Shown here one piece after another: positions 18,652-27,712 of a stretch of DNA of 64,000 bases. The notes beneath the pieces are model-generated. The model saw only the letters and a list, made by a program, of their open reading frames with translations, ran no database searches and was not told where the DNA came from. The stretch is from Barthelona sp. PCE (lineage: Eukaryota > Metamonada: BaSk clade), in NCBI GenBank assembly GCA_040285745.1, contig JAUFOR010000004.1, positions 1,359,134 to 1,423,133 on the forward strand, in the 5' to 3' direction. A program made the translations under genes and the position numbers. Position 1 is the stretch's first letter, and each line of letters opens with the position of its first letter.

Positions 18652-20088
18652 ATGGTAGATTTCACAGGCATGACGCTCGAGCAGTTAGAGAATTTTGATA
18701 GAACAACACTCGATACCAAAGAACGCAAGAAGTTAAAGCGTAAGCTTGGTAAAATTCGTAAGAAGGCACAAGCACAGGGCTCGGCACACACAGCCAACAG
18801 TACAAACCCACTTGAGGGTAATTCATTTATTAAGCAACCTGTTGCACCTAAGTTTTTTTCCGAGAAACCTGAACAACTAGAAGGTGCAGTGCAGCCTCTT
18901 TTCATCGGTACTGATAACCCTAGACCAATTATTGAACATAGTGATCAGTATATTACCCCTATTGAAGGAGAATATAACCTTGACATGAATTGGGCTGGCC
19001 CTGAAACCCCTGTTGTTATGCAGTACCCCAACGGGTTCCCCACAGGCGAGTGGCAACCTTATGCCGGCTCAAAGAACACAAATATGGCCGAAGCTCTAGA
19101 ATCTGAGCGTGTGATGAATTCTTCAGAGTATGCTATTTCATGTCTGCGAAGAGGCGCTGCTGTCCACCGCCAGACACGTAGGTGGATCCAATCCTTCATT
19201 AAACCAGGTATGGATATCTCTTCATGCGTTGATCACGTAGATCGAACAAACAGAAAACTCATCGGCTATGACCCGTTGAACCCCACAGCTTGCGGTCTGG
19301 CTTTCCCATGTGGCATGTCCGTCAACGAATGCGCAGCACACTATCAGCCTATGCCCGGTGAGACTAGGATATTCAACAAGAGCGATGTCGTCAAGGTAGA
19401 TTTTGGAACTCATGTGGACGGTTTTGTCATTGATTCTGCATTTACAGTTGCCTGGGACGACGAATACCTGGCCTTACTTGACTGCGCACGCGATGCTACT
19501 AATACCGGTATTGCCACTGCTGGTGCTGATGTCCGTCTTTGCGATGTCGGTGAAGCTATTGAGGAAGTTATGCTGTCATACACTGTTGCTGGAAAACAAG
19601 TTCAGCCGGTCCGCAACCTTACGGGACATATGGTCGGAAAATACCGTGTACATGCTGGCAAGTCTATTCCACTTTACAACAATAATGATACAACAAAGAT
19701 GTTGGAAGGTGAGACATATGCCCTTGAGACTTTCGCATCAACAGGTCTTGGTGTGGTTGATCATGATGGCCCATCGTCACACTTTATGATCAACTTTGCA
19801 AAGTTCAATGAGCCAATTAACAACAGGAAGGAGAGAGATTTAATGGCTGTGCTTAAGAATCAGTTCAGTTCTTTGGCTTGGTGTCACAGATGGCTCAAGC
19901 AGATCGGTACCACAAAGTACATGCCCACACTTCGCAACCTTATCCGTAACAATTTTGTTAACGATTACCCCCCATTGACTGATTTTGGTAAAGAGAATGG
20001 AAAGGCTTGTCATGTTGCCCAATTCGAACACACATTCATCATCGGAGATACTGGAAAGGAAGTATTTACCAGATGCGATGACTACTAA
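18652..20088 (+). CDS. MAP2: Methionine aminopeptidase type 2
   Basis: MetAP2 removes the initiator methionine from nascent proteins co-translationally, using two metal ions. The product is 478 residues from the ATG at 18652; the frame is open seven codons upstream only to a GTG. After a Lys-rich N-terminal extension (KERKKLKRKLGKIRKK), the pita-bread catalytic domain begins around residue 150. All metal ligands and active-site residues expected from the human enzyme are visible: the His of AAHYQP, the Asp of KVDFGTH, the Asp of FVIDSAF, the His of NLTGHMVGKY, the Glu of YALETF and the Glu of AQFEHT. The long insert that separates type 2 from type 1 enzymes is present, as is the C-terminal R-DDY ending. 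The last 11 bases overlap the apparent start of ORC4 in another frame. Confidence 0.95.
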   Translation: MVDFTGMTLEQLENFDRTTLDTKERKKLKRKLGKIRKKAQAQGSAHTANSTNPLEGNSFIKQPVAPKFFSEKPEQLEGAVQPLFIGTDNPRPIIEHSDQYITPIEGEYNLDMNWAGPETPVVMQYPNGFPTGEWQPYAGSKNTNMAEALESERVMNSSEYAISCLRRGAAVHRQTRRWIQSFIKPGMDISSCVDHVDRTNRKLIGYDPLNPTACGLAFPCGMSVNECAAHYQPMPGETRIFNKSDVVKVDFGTHVDGFVIDSAFTVAWDDEYLALLDCARDATNTGIATAGADVRLCDVGEAIEEVMLSYTVAGKQVQPVRNLTGHMVGKYRVHAGKSIPLYNNNDTTKMLEGETYALETFASTGLGVVDHDGPSSHFMINFAKFNEPINNRKERDLMAVLKNQFSSLAWCHRWLKQIGTTKYMPTLRNLIRNNFVNDYPPLTDFGKENGKACHVAQFEHTFIIGDTGKEVFTRCDDY

Positions 20089-21232
20089 TCAAGTAAAGAC
20101 TGTGTTTTTTTATTTTACCCTTATCAAAATTTCACAAATTTCTGTGGAAGAAAACTGTATCAGTGAGGTTGTCAGGCGCCTCTACGACCCAAAGCATGAG
20201 CTGATGTTTCGAGAAGAGGAAGAAGAAAAGATTTCTCATTTTTTTGAAAAGCATGAAGACACTAACGGTATGTTATTATTGTTAGGTACCGAGGGATCTG
20301 GTAAGATAGAGCTTCTGAACAAGTGTATAAGTGAGAATGATGTCTTTTTGAAGAAGCCAAAGATTTTTTGTGATCTTAAAGGTTTTCAGAGTGATGGTGA
20401 AATCATACAACGACTATTATCGCTCATAAGCGTGGAGATTCCCCAACTATTTAAGGAATTTAAGCGCGACAACTCGAACAAGATGGATGTTATTTTGTTA
20501 CAGCGAATTTTGGAACAATGTCCACTTGTTTTGGTGCTAGACTCGTTCAACACGCTCACCCTTGGTGATCGTAACTCTCTTTTTTACACTTTTGTCAATA
20601 CCATCAATGATTCTGAAGAGCTTGTTATGATCATGATTGCACAACATGCTGAATTCCTAATGAATATGGAGAAGCGTATTGAGAGCCGTATGCGCTACCA
20701 TTTTGTACTGTTCGCACCACTTTGTCCAAGTCAAATTGAGATCATTCTGAGGAAACGGTTGTTTTTTAAAGATGCTGATGAATTTGATAAGAGTTTGTTT
20801 TGCCGATATGTTGCAATGTTTTCATGTGTTAAGGACCTCTTCAGTGGCATCACATCCCTTTTTGTTGAAGAAAGTGATATTTCAATCGAAACCTTCAATC
20901 AATTAGTAGTTGATTACTTTGATCACTATAATGATTTTGACCTGCCTCAGCTGACCCGTTTACAACTATCCGTACTGGCTCATTTGCATGTTCTGTGTAG
21001 ATATGCACGTGAATACAAGGTTTCATTCAATAAGTTGTTGGAGCAAACTGGATACTCATTTGCTTTATTGGACAACGTCTTGTTAGATTTAGATAATATT
21101 GATGTTATAAATTTATTGAACGATAAACAGCAGAGTATCCAATGTTGCATTACTCAAAGTGATATGAAAAAGATGTTGGCTCATCATGATCATTCCCTAT
21201 TACTTTCATTTGAATCAAAATTTAACTTATAA
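20078..21232 (+). CDS. ORC4: Origin recognition complex subunit 4, with degenerate Walker motifs
   Basis: ORC4 is an AAA+ subunit of the complex that marks replication origins and loads MCM with ORC1 and CDC6. From the ATG at 20078 it has 384 residues; this start overlaps the end of MetAP2 by 11 bases. A later ATG at 20204 would drop the segment ISEVVRRLYDP, which fits the ORC4 N-terminus, so 20078 is preferred. The P-loop reads GTEGSGKIE (residues 71-79), with Ile where Thr/Ser normally binds Mg-ATP. Walker B reads LVLVLDSFNTL, with Ser in place of the usual acidic partner. The downstream MEKRIESRMRYHFVLF block corresponds to the ORC4 segment supplying the arginine finger to ORC1 and is well kept. 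A winged-helix-like C-terminus follows. Identification rests mainly on the finger region and overall order. The 3' end overlaps the convergent gene by 43 bp. Confidence 0.75.
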   Translation: MTTNQVKTVFFYFTLIKISQISVEENCISEVVRRLYDPKHELMFREEEEEKISHFFEKHEDTNGMLLLLGTEGSGKIELLNKCISENDVFLKKPKIFCDLKGFQSDGEIIQRLLSLISVEIPQLFKEFKRDNSNKMDVILLQRILEQCPLVLVLDSFNTLTLGDRNSLFYTFVNTINDSEELVMIMIAQHAEFLMNMEKRIESRMRYHFVLFAPLCPSQIEIILRKRLFFKDADEFDKSLFCRYVAMFSCVKDLFSGITSLFVEESDISIETFNQLVVDYFDHYNDFDLPQLTRLQLSVLAHLHVLCRYAREYKVSFNKLLEQTGYSFALLDNVLLDLDNIDVINLLNDKQQSIQCCITQSDMKKMLAHHDHSLLLSFESKFNL

Positions 21233-23886
21233 TCTGATAGTATCTGAAATTCTTTGTTGTCAATCATATGTATACCTATGGAAATATTTGAACCAAACAA
21301 GTTCTTCGGTATATTGAAAACTTGATCAGATACACAAACAAAAGTATTTGAATCAACTTGTGATGCATCATTGTGGATCTGTAGAGAAAACTTTGTAATG
21401 TCATTTGAATTATTGTTCTTGATAAAGAACGTGAAAAATGATGATATAAACAAATTACTGATACAATTCTCTAGGAGGATTACGTATTTCATACGCATAG
21501 GATATACTTTTAATGACGGTTCAATGTGAATGATTGGTTTGCGTTCAAAGAAGGTTAATTTTAATTTTGTGATATTAGGGGGTAAGTCAGTCAGATCAAT
21601 GGTATCGAAGAAATTTTCAACGTTAGGAATCTCAGAGAACTGAAAGTCAAAATGTTGTTGAAGAATTTGAATCCATTTTTCCACTAATTTTGACCATGTA
21701 TCATTTTGAAGTGTGTTTTTAAAACATGAAAGCATAAATGAAAATGTACTACGTAACACATGACCATTGTTTACCGAATAACTGTGGTAAAGAACAAAAA
21801 ACTCGATAAAAACTAACAAATCATATTCATCAAGCTTAGATTTTTCCTGAACTGAACATTTTAAGTATGAAAGGTAATATATAAATTCATTTCTTAAGAT
21901 ATACTGTTCTTTGTTAAGTAAAATATCATCCAGTGTTGCGTTCTCAAAAAGGGAGATATCTGCATCACTAAATGACTGAACAGGAAGTGGTGGTAAGTGC
22001 TCTAGCACATAAGACAGTTCACTATTAGCTGTAATCAAGGTACGTAGGAAGGTTGAATCTGAAAAAACAGGGCAATCTTTAAGAATAGTAGAAATATCTT
22101 GGGAAGGAAGCAAATGCGGCAATACACGCAGTGCGTGTTCAAAGCGTTGATCCAAAAAACATTGTGGAAATACACTTTTCCGAATAAATATATTAAAGGT
22201 TTCGAAAAGCATCATACAAGTTTCATTGTCTAAAAAATCAAATGAGACAAAGTCACGAGCGATAAAATCACTCAATAGAACAAATATTCCGATTCTTTCT
22301 GTTTCTGACAGATTGAATATCACAGAAAATTGTTTCCTTTGTTGATCAGTAATTGATTCATTAAAATGAAAGAACTCTTGAAATAGATATATACCAAACC
22401 GTACCAACTCAAATAATAACATATGAGAAAAATTAGGGAGATCCTCTTTATCAACTAATAATTGCATCATAAACAATCGGAGTTCAGTATTATCTTCATT
22501 GTAAAAATCAAAAAAGCAATTAATTAGATCATTCCGAATGCTTGTTTGAGGATTTGTATCTTTTAAATTAACAATACAGTCAAGAGTCTCTTTTAAGAAC
22601 AGTCTAATACAGTGTAAATCATCAATGTAATGAGAGACAAAATATAGAGTACCACAAAATGCGGTGACTTCAATAGCGTCCTTGTTTATACTGTCAACAG
22701 TATTCTTATGCCTGGAGTCGTTGTGAAATAATTTCTTTCGTGGCATTTTCTTCCTTAGCTGTTCCAGTTCTGCTGGCATCTGTAAAACTCCTTGTGTAAC
22801 AACATAATGGATGTTATTAAACATTGAGTATGCTTCATCACGTGTACATAATCTATTGTGTATAGCGTTCGGTAATAAAAATAACCCGGTTGTTTCTGAA
22901 AGACAGTGAAACGTATAATAATTGCCAATCATGGGTAAAAACTTAAAAATAGAACGAATGAGTACGCTACGTAATTTTTGATTCGAGGAATAAAACAGTA
23001 AATGTGAAAAAGATATATAACAAATATCAATAATGCAAGCAACTCGGTCGGAAGCCTTTAAATTAAAGTGCTGTAAGCAAGCATTGGGAAATAATGCTGA
23101 TAAAATTGGTATATTACCAAAAAACACTTGTGCTTGACCATAATTATCAACTAACTTCATCAACACTTTAATCAAAATAAATTGGTTCGAAAACACCTGT
23201 TCATCATGCAAAGCTCCAATTAGATACGGAACTAAATCAAGTACAGCCTTTTCAAACCCTTTTTTAATGATTAACAATGCCATATCGTTAAGATCTTTCA
23301 GGAATTGGAAACGTTGTGCTAAAGTGAGATCCATGATAGCTGAGACAGCAATGGATGTGAATGAGCTGGCTGTTAAAGGCTGCCCATTATACCTTAAGAA
23401 ATGAGGGCTGCCGAATAAATGCAACACAATTGAAATATTCAAGGAAGATATATCCTGTTCAATGTTTAATCGCTCAATATACTGCAACTGGTTGGTTGAG
23501 ACAGATGGAAGTGATTTTCCCTGAAAAGATTTCAATTTATCCAAATATTTTGGTAATACATCAGTAACATTTGAATCTATGAAGCAAAGAGACTCTAGGT
23601 TGCATAAGTTGCTTTTCTGAAAGACATGATAAGAAAAATAATTGACACTCTTTATCATTAAATGCTTTAACTTCGGACAATCGAAAATTTGAATAGAGGG
23701 AAGCATACCGGACAAAACTAATACTTCTGCGTTCGGTAAATGAATAGGAAATCCATCTCCCTGGTGCTGTAAATCCAAAATAGCATCATCACAAAAATGT
23801 AACTTAAGTTGAAACACGTCATATGCCCTCTCTTCACAAAAAGATTTGAATGTACCTTCGTATATTGACTTAGGTACCCCTTCCAT
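21190..23886 (-). CDS. Orphan protein with short LRR-like N-terminus and long helical body (898 aa)
   Basis: I do not recognise this protein. The start ATG is at 23884-23886. Residues about 30-140 look like irregular leucine-rich repeats with short beta strands (AEVLVLSGMLPSIQIFDC, LKHLMIKSVN, LESLCFIDSN). The rest is a long run of amphipathic helices rich in Leu, Phe and Asn, ending in a beta-rich 120-residue tail (TKLKLTFFERKPIIHIEP onward). There are no signal peptide, membrane or catalytic motifs. Codons are AT-rich, unlike AspRS or OTC-CK. Its last 43 bp overlap the 3' end of ORC4 on the opposite strand. An F-box-like or scaffold protein is conceivable but no motif supports it. Confidence 0.8.
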   Translation of the reverse strand: MEGVPKSIYEGTFKSFCEERAYDVFQLKLHFCDDAILDLQHQGDGFPIHLPNAEVLVLSGMLPSIQIFDCPKLKHLMIKSVNYFSYHVFQKSNLCNLESLCFIDSNVTDVLPKYLDKLKSFQGKSLPSVSTNQLQYIERLNIEQDISSLNISIVLHLFGSPHFLRYNGQPLTASSFTSIAVSAIMDLTLAQRFQFLKDLNDMALLIIKKGFEKAVLDLVPYLIGALHDEQVFSNQFILIKVLMKLVDNYGQAQVFFGNIPILSALFPNACLQHFNLKASDRVACIIDICYISFSHLLFYSSNQKLRSVLIRSIFKFLPMIGNYYTFHCLSETTGLFLLPNAIHNRLCTRDEAYSMFNNIHYVVTQGVLQMPAELEQLRKKMPRKKLFHNDSRHKNTVDSINKDAIEVTAFCGTLYFVSHYIDDLHCIRLFLKETLDCIVNLKDTNPQTSIRNDLINCFFDFYNEDNTELRLFMMQLLVDKEDLPNFSHMLLFELVRFGIYLFQEFFHFNESITDQQRKQFSVIFNLSETERIGIFVLLSDFIARDFVSFDFLDNETCMMLFETFNIFIRKSVFPQCFLDQRFEHALRVLPHLLPSQDISTILKDCPVFSDSTFLRTLITANSELSYVLEHLPPLPVQSFSDADISLFENATLDDILLNKEQYILRNEFIYYLSYLKCSVQEKSKLDEYDLLVFIEFFVLYHSYSVNNGHVLRSTFSFMLSCFKNTLQNDTWSKLVEKWIQILQQHFDFQFSEIPNVENFFDTIDLTDLPPNITKLKLTFFERKPIIHIEPSLKVYPMRMKYVILLENCISNLFISSFFTFFIKNNNSNDITKFSLQIHNDASQVDSNTFVCVSDQVFNIPKNLFGSNISIGIHMIDNKEFQILSDYKLNFDSNESNRE

Positions 23887-24396
23887 GCCCGATGATGAGG
23901 AAATAGGTTATTAAGACGAATACAGCTATTTCAAGTTTAAAGGCAAGATCTTCAAAAATTGGTGGATAAACAGCTTTATAAAACAATTTTAACCCATTAT
24001 TTCAGTCTAAATATTCAATATTATGATGATAGTATGATTTATTCAGATTTATTTGGAAATAATATTCTGTATGATAAATTGGATCGTTCATACATCTTGT
24101 TAATCTGTATTAACTGCGGATCCCTGTTTAAAATGGCCTAATATCGACAAATTGGAAAAACAAAAAGCAGGTCTTTAAGATCTTCCGTTTTTATAATGTT
24201 TCAACACCGTAAGCAGGATTTTTACATCATAAAAGCACTCTTTCAGTGAAGAAAAAATTGTTTAATCCTGTTTTTGCGTAATTTCGCTTTTTTAATCAAG
24301 TCAGCTTTAACACAGCTTCTACAGCTTTGCACAACTAAGCACAGTTAATTGAACCCCATAAATACTCAAAAAAACTTTATAAAGTAACTTTATCAA
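23887..24396. promoter_or_regulatory. Divergent intergenic region, 510 bp
   Basis: It separates the starts of the 898-residue orphan (minus) and the four-helix membrane protein (plus). It is AT-rich with several short repeated words: ACAGCTT three times between 24312 and 24332, and AAGCAGG twice at 24168 and 24211. A 60-codon plus-strand frame within it begins with TTG and has no gene-like features. No RNA gene is seen. Confidence 0.35.
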
Positions 24397-24849
24397 ATGG
24401 TTTGGTACGATTTTTATACAAAGCTCAGTTTACCTTTTTTCAAAGGTGAAAAGATTGAGACTCTCGTCTTTGGGCTCAAGTTATCATCTATTGTTTCAAT
24501 GATTTATCACATTTTAATGTTTATCTTAATGACTGTGGCAAACAGTTATGATAGAAGTACAACAGCATTAGTGACATTCCTCTCGTGGTGGTCACTGATG
24601 ATTGGCATTTGTAGTGCAACCCTATTCAGTTTTATTAGGAAGAAGAGCAAAACTACAAGCTGGATCGGCTATGGTTTAATTTTACTGTCATTAACAGAAG
24701 TAGTTTTAAGTCTATTCCTCCTTGGTAACTATGTTGGACCTGCTCTCTTGTTTTTCTTAGGTGGTATGAGCGGTTTTTATTTTGGTAGTGCCGCAATTGC
24801 CTTAAGTGAACGCCCCTCTTTCAAACCAATTGATTTCTCCAAAGTCTAG
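24397..24849 (+). CDS. Four-helix membrane protein of unknown function (150 aa)
   Basis: The 150-residue product from the ATG at 24397 has four predicted transmembrane helices, at about residues 28-50 (SSIVSMIYHILMFILMTV), 57-80 (SWWSLMIGICSATLFSFI), 88-109 (WIGYGLILLSLTEVVLSL) and 112-136 (GPALLFFLGGMSGFYFGS). The second loop carries a basic RKKSK cluster, and the C-terminus is cytosol-like. The Gly-rich last helix suggests packing or oligomerisation. It resembles small ER/Golgi four-helix proteins in layout, but no family motif is identified. It converges on TRAPPC5 with 84 bp between stops. Confidence 0.75.
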   Translation: MVWYDFYTKLSLPFFKGEKIETLVFGLKLSSIVSMIYHILMFILMTVANSYDRSTTALVTFLSWWSLMIGICSATLFSFIRKKSKTTSWIGYGLILLSLTEVVLSLFLLGNYVGPALLFFLGGMSGFYFGSAAIALSERPSFKPIDFSKV

Positions 24850-24933
24850 TCTATAGTAATAAAAATTGTTGTTTTTCAATAATAAAATAAATTGAGATGC
24901 ACCTAGAAAAAAAATTCTCTAATGACACTATCA

Positions 24934-25464
24934 CTAAGAATCTTCTAACTTGATGTAGAATGCTGTTGCTGTGGTTTCCAAGTCATTCCTATCTTGATAA
25001 TAAGCTGAAACCTGTACATTCAAGCCACAAGACTGTAAAACTCCCTCAATTATTCCAGCAAGGAAGAATTCGGGATTGAAACGACCATAAGATTGTTGTG
25101 ATATGTACTGGCTTAATACCGCTTCTTTTAGCTTTATCATATAATCATTTTTCTGTCTTGCTCTCTCCAAAGAAATTTTTGCAAGATTTCTGTCAAATAA
25201 GAAGCCAAACAAAGACTTACACACTACTTTTTGAATTATATCTTCAGGATCGCTTAAACGACGAGAACGCTCAGTAATGCTGATCAATTCAAGAAAGCGT
25301 ACACCAATTTGTTTGCCACAATCACTTAACATCTGCTGTAGTTCAGTTACAGAGTTTGTCTGCTCATTAAAAAACTTAATAAGCTCACAAAAAAATAGTG
25401 AAAATGTTTTAACTGGGACCCGTGATTTAATTGAGGGCAGAGGCTGAGAAAAAATCGATGACAT
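24934..25464 (-). CDS. TRAPPC5: TRAPP complex subunit 5 (Trs31/TRAPPC5)
   Basis: TRAPPC5 is a Bet3-family core subunit of the TRAPP tethering complexes, which act as Rab1 exchange factors in ER-Golgi traffic. The product is 176 residues from the ATG at 25462-25464, close to the usual 180-190. The family's order of motifs is visible: VSLSAFALLFSELV-like FSLFFCELIKFF near residue 21, VTELQQMLSDCGKQIGVRFL, the helix ending VCKSLFGFLFDR, then ISQQSYGRFNPEFFLAGIIE and the last strand VQVSAYYQDR followed by FYIKLED. The cysteine used for acylation in Bet3 itself is not expected in this paralogue. It is divergent from CFAP100 with a 256-bp intergenic space. Confidence 0.87.
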   Translation of the reverse strand: MSSIFSQPLPSIKSRVPVKTFSLFFCELIKFFNEQTNSVTELQQMLSDCGKQIGVRFLELISITERSRRLSDPEDIIQKVVCKSLFGFLFDRNLAKISLERARQKNDYMIKLKEAVLSQYISQQSYGRFNPEFFLAGIIEGVLQSCGLNVQVSAYYQDRNDLETTATAFYIKLEDS

Positions 25465-25720
25465 GCACAATTCGCAAACAATTTACGACAAAAATAATGA
25501 AGAGAGAAAGATTTGCAAAAACGACATACTTTATATAAAGGTACATTACTATATCATTAAATTCTTGCAATATCATTTTTAAACTTATTACAGATAGTAT
25601 TAAAGGAAAAAACATTGCCAAAAACGAGTTTTGAATTATTTACCTCATTCACACATTTTGTTACGTTTTGTTGCAGTTGTTGAGCACTAAAATTGTCATT
25701 CGGATCCACCAAATATTTCA

Positions 25721-27271
25721 ATGACAAGCAGACGAGAAAGCAAACGACAAAGTAAGCAATTGGCCGATGAGCAGTATGAAAATCCCTTCACAATGCCCGA
25801 CCCCGACCAGATTTTTGAACTGAGGGAGAAGGAGCAGATTCAAAAAAGAAAAAGAAGGGAAGAGCTGGCAAAATTACCAATTTGGGAAAAGAATACTCAT
25901 TCATCAACTGTATCAACGCACAAGTTTAATTTCAGACTGGAAGATGAAGAGGAGGATGAAAACAAGGGCGAAACTGAAGAAGAACGTCAGGCAAGAATTA
26001 AAAAAGAAGCAGCTGAAGCTGCTGCTGAAACTCTCTTTACTCAAAAGCAGGGCAAAGAAGACCTTAATACTTTTGTATCGCGCAAGAAGGAGATGTTCTT
26101 TCTGCACCTTAACTACAACATTAAGCGTCGTGAGATTCAAAAATTGGAGACTGCCATCAAAAAGCGTGAAGATATGTTGAAGAAGGAAGAGGAAATCTAC
26201 AACGAGAACAAAAAGAGGTTCGAGAAGACAGTTCAACAAGCCGATAAACAAGCTGTTTTGGCTATCAAGAAAGCAGATCAACAAATACGAAAAAGAGCTG
26301 AAAAGATTGCCGAGTTGAAGAAACTAAACATCACTTTGGCTGCCATTGAGAGTGAGAAGAGTAGATATCTTGAGCAATTGAGTGAGAATAGACGTATCAA
26401 GGATTTCCTGGACAGTTTGATTCCTCAGGATTTCAAAAAACAACAGTATACCAAGTTAGCTGAGATATATGACTTAGCAAATGTCAGTGATGTTACACAG
26501 GAGATGTTTGATAATTCTGCTGAGCAATATTGGGTTAATTCAGAGCGTCTACTTAACATTTTTAGCGATCTTGAAGAGAAGAATCTCAGTTTGATTCAAA
26601 CAAAGCAAGAACGTGAAGAACAGTTTGAGGTACTGAAGAAGCAGTACGAAGAGTCTTTATTAGAACTTCAAAAGAAGCAAAATAGCTTAGACAGTCAGGT
26701 TAATGAATTGCAAGAATTAATTCACAAAGAAGAGATCGAACAGAGTAGTGGATCTGTTGAAACGATGAAGATAGTTGGTAACTTTGACTATTCAAAGATA
26801 GAACAGCAGATAGCCAATCTTTATTCAATGATACAAGACCAAAACAACCGTAATGAAATTTCTGCATCAATGGTTGAAGATTTTAAGGTCAATGAAGATG
26901 GGCAGCAAGCTGAAAAAGATAACACTAACCTATCATCGATTACACATATGCTCACAGAGATTGAAACGTATTTAGATGGAATGTTTGGACGATTGAGATC
27001 ACTTGATCCAAAGATTCTCGCTCATGCAGTTAAGATCAAGGAACAGCGAGAGTCGGAAAGGCGTCGTAAAGAATTAATTATCAAGAACGAAAAGGAACGT
27101 CAGGCACGTATCAAAAAAGTATTGGAAAGAGCAACTGCACCTGTTAAGAAGAGAAAGGGTAAGCCTATTATGTTCCGCTCCAGACCATCTAAAAAGATTA
27201 AGAAGGTTGTGAAGGTTGAAAAAGACGATAACAAGAATGAAATCGATGTATATGCTGATTTCTGGGAATAA
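25721..27271 (+). CDS. CFAP100: Cilia- and flagella-associated protein 100 (CFAP100/MIA1-type, DUF4200 coiled coil)
   Basis: CFAP100, called MIA1 in Chlamydomonas, forms the modifier of inner arms complex that helps regulate inner dynein arm f. The product is 516 residues from the ATG at 25721 and is extremely charged. A basic-acidic N-terminus (residues 1-110) precedes the DUF4200 block at about 120-240: FVSRKKEMFFLHLNYNIKRR, EIQKLETAIKKREDMLKKEE, QAVLAIKKADQQIRKRAEKI. This is the characteristic CFAP100/CFAP73 signature of a Met-Phe segment, an alternating Glu-Lys helix, then a K-AD repeat. A long coiled coil fills the remainder, and the tail is basic (KKRKGKPIMFRSRPSKKIKK). CFAP73/CCDC42 proteins share DUF4200 but are shorter, which favours CFAP100. 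The MPRVRKF cassette begins 22 bp after its stop. Confidence 0.78.
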   Translation: MTSRRESKRQSKQLADEQYENPFTMPDPDQIFELREKEQIQKRKRREELAKLPIWEKNTHSSTVSTHKFNFRLEDEEEDENKGETEEERQARIKKEAAEAAAETLFTQKQGKEDLNTFVSRKKEMFFLHLNYNIKRREIQKLETAIKKREDMLKKEEEIYNENKKRFEKTVQQADKQAVLAIKKADQQIRKRAEKIAELKKLNITLAAIESEKSRYLEQLSENRRIKDFLDSLIPQDFKKQQYTKLAEIYDLANVSDVTQEMFDNSAEQYWVNSERLLNIFSDLEEKNLSLIQTKQEREEQFEVLKKQYEESLLELQKKQNSLDSQVNELQELIHKEEIEQSSGSVETMKIVGNFDYSKIEQQIANLYSMIQDQNNRNEISASMVEDFKVNEDGQQAEKDNTNLSSITHMLTEIETYLDGMFGRLRSLDPKILAHAVKIKEQRESERRRKELIIKNEKERQARIKKVLERATAPVKKRKGKPIMFRSRPSKKIKKVVKVEKDDNKNEIDVYADFWE

Positions 27272-27292
27272 ACTGTATTATATTTGAAAAAT

Positions 27293-27658
27293 GCTTTTCT
27301 TCCAAGTCTCATCCATGTTAACGGGTAGTTAGGGAGAGTAAACAGACTCTTTACAGAGAATTAAGTTTGGAAGTTCATGGCACGCTTGTGAATAACACGC
27401 TATTTCGTAGGAGTAAATCTACTGAGGAGTAGACACGCGGTCTTCCCTCTTGTACTCTGTGAGTACTTACATCATTTCTTTCTCCCCTTTTATTTTTAAA
27501 AAAAGGGCTCTAGAACAATTCTCAGTGCAAGCACAGCACTCGAGGGAGCTTGCAACTCCCGTACAAGTGTCTAACTCCGAAGTAAATTTACAACCTCCTA
27601 CGAACATCTGAAAGTATAGTATTTCAATATTGATAGTACAAAAATAAATAGGAAACCG
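27293..27658 (+). repeat. Left flanking direct repeat of cassette copy 1, split by an insertion
   Basis: It corresponds to the intact left repeat of copy 2 (46801-46942) and to the right repeats at 30159-30299 and 49470-49603. Conserved words in order are TTTTCTT, GTCTCATC, GTTTGGAAGT, CATCTGAAA, AGTATTTCAAT, AGTACAA and AATAAATAGGAAAC. In this copy the word CAT|ACATCTG is separated by 225 bp of foreign sequence. Confidence 0.75.
27405..27603. mobile_element. MITE-like foldback element inside the cassette's left direct repeat
   Basis: The insertion that distinguishes copy 1 from copy 2 ends at 27603 with CTCCTACGA, and its perfect reverse complement TCGTAGGAG lies at 27405-27413. The pairing extends inward: 27414-27423 TAAATCTACT pairs with 27581-27590 AGTAAATTTA, and GGAGTAGACAC (27426-27436) pairs with GTGTCTAACTCC (27567-27578). 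This gives terminal inverted repeats of about 33 bp with one 4-bp indel. Internally there are further hairpins: GTACTC-TGT-GAGTAC (27452-27466), CCCTTTT/AAAAGGG (27485-27507) and GGGAG/CTCCC (27544-27560). There is no coding capacity. A non-autonomous DNA element or structured insert is inferred. No clear target-site duplication is seen, and 26 bp (27379-27404) outside the left inverted repeat remain unexplained. Confidence 0.6.
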
Positions 27659-27712
27659 TAAAAGAATAAAATTTGGGTTGTAGTTCATCTGCAAAACACT
27701 CAAATATATTAT

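Noticed and set aside
23959-24141. Small 60-codon plus-strand frame.
   Set aside because: It starts at TTG, has no upstream pyrimidine tract and lies in a divergent promoter region.
25427-25621. Hydrophobic 64-codon minus-strand frame upstream of TRAPPC5.
   Set aside because: It overlaps the TRAPPC5 start in another frame and the AT-rich promoter region. The hydrophobicity comes from T-runs.
27544-27560. A 5-bp stem with a 7-base loop (CTTGCAA) like a tRNA anticodon arm.
   Set aside because: No matching D-arm, T-arm (GTTCRANNC) or acceptor stem can be built on either strand. It lies inside the foldback insertion, which has several such hairpins.
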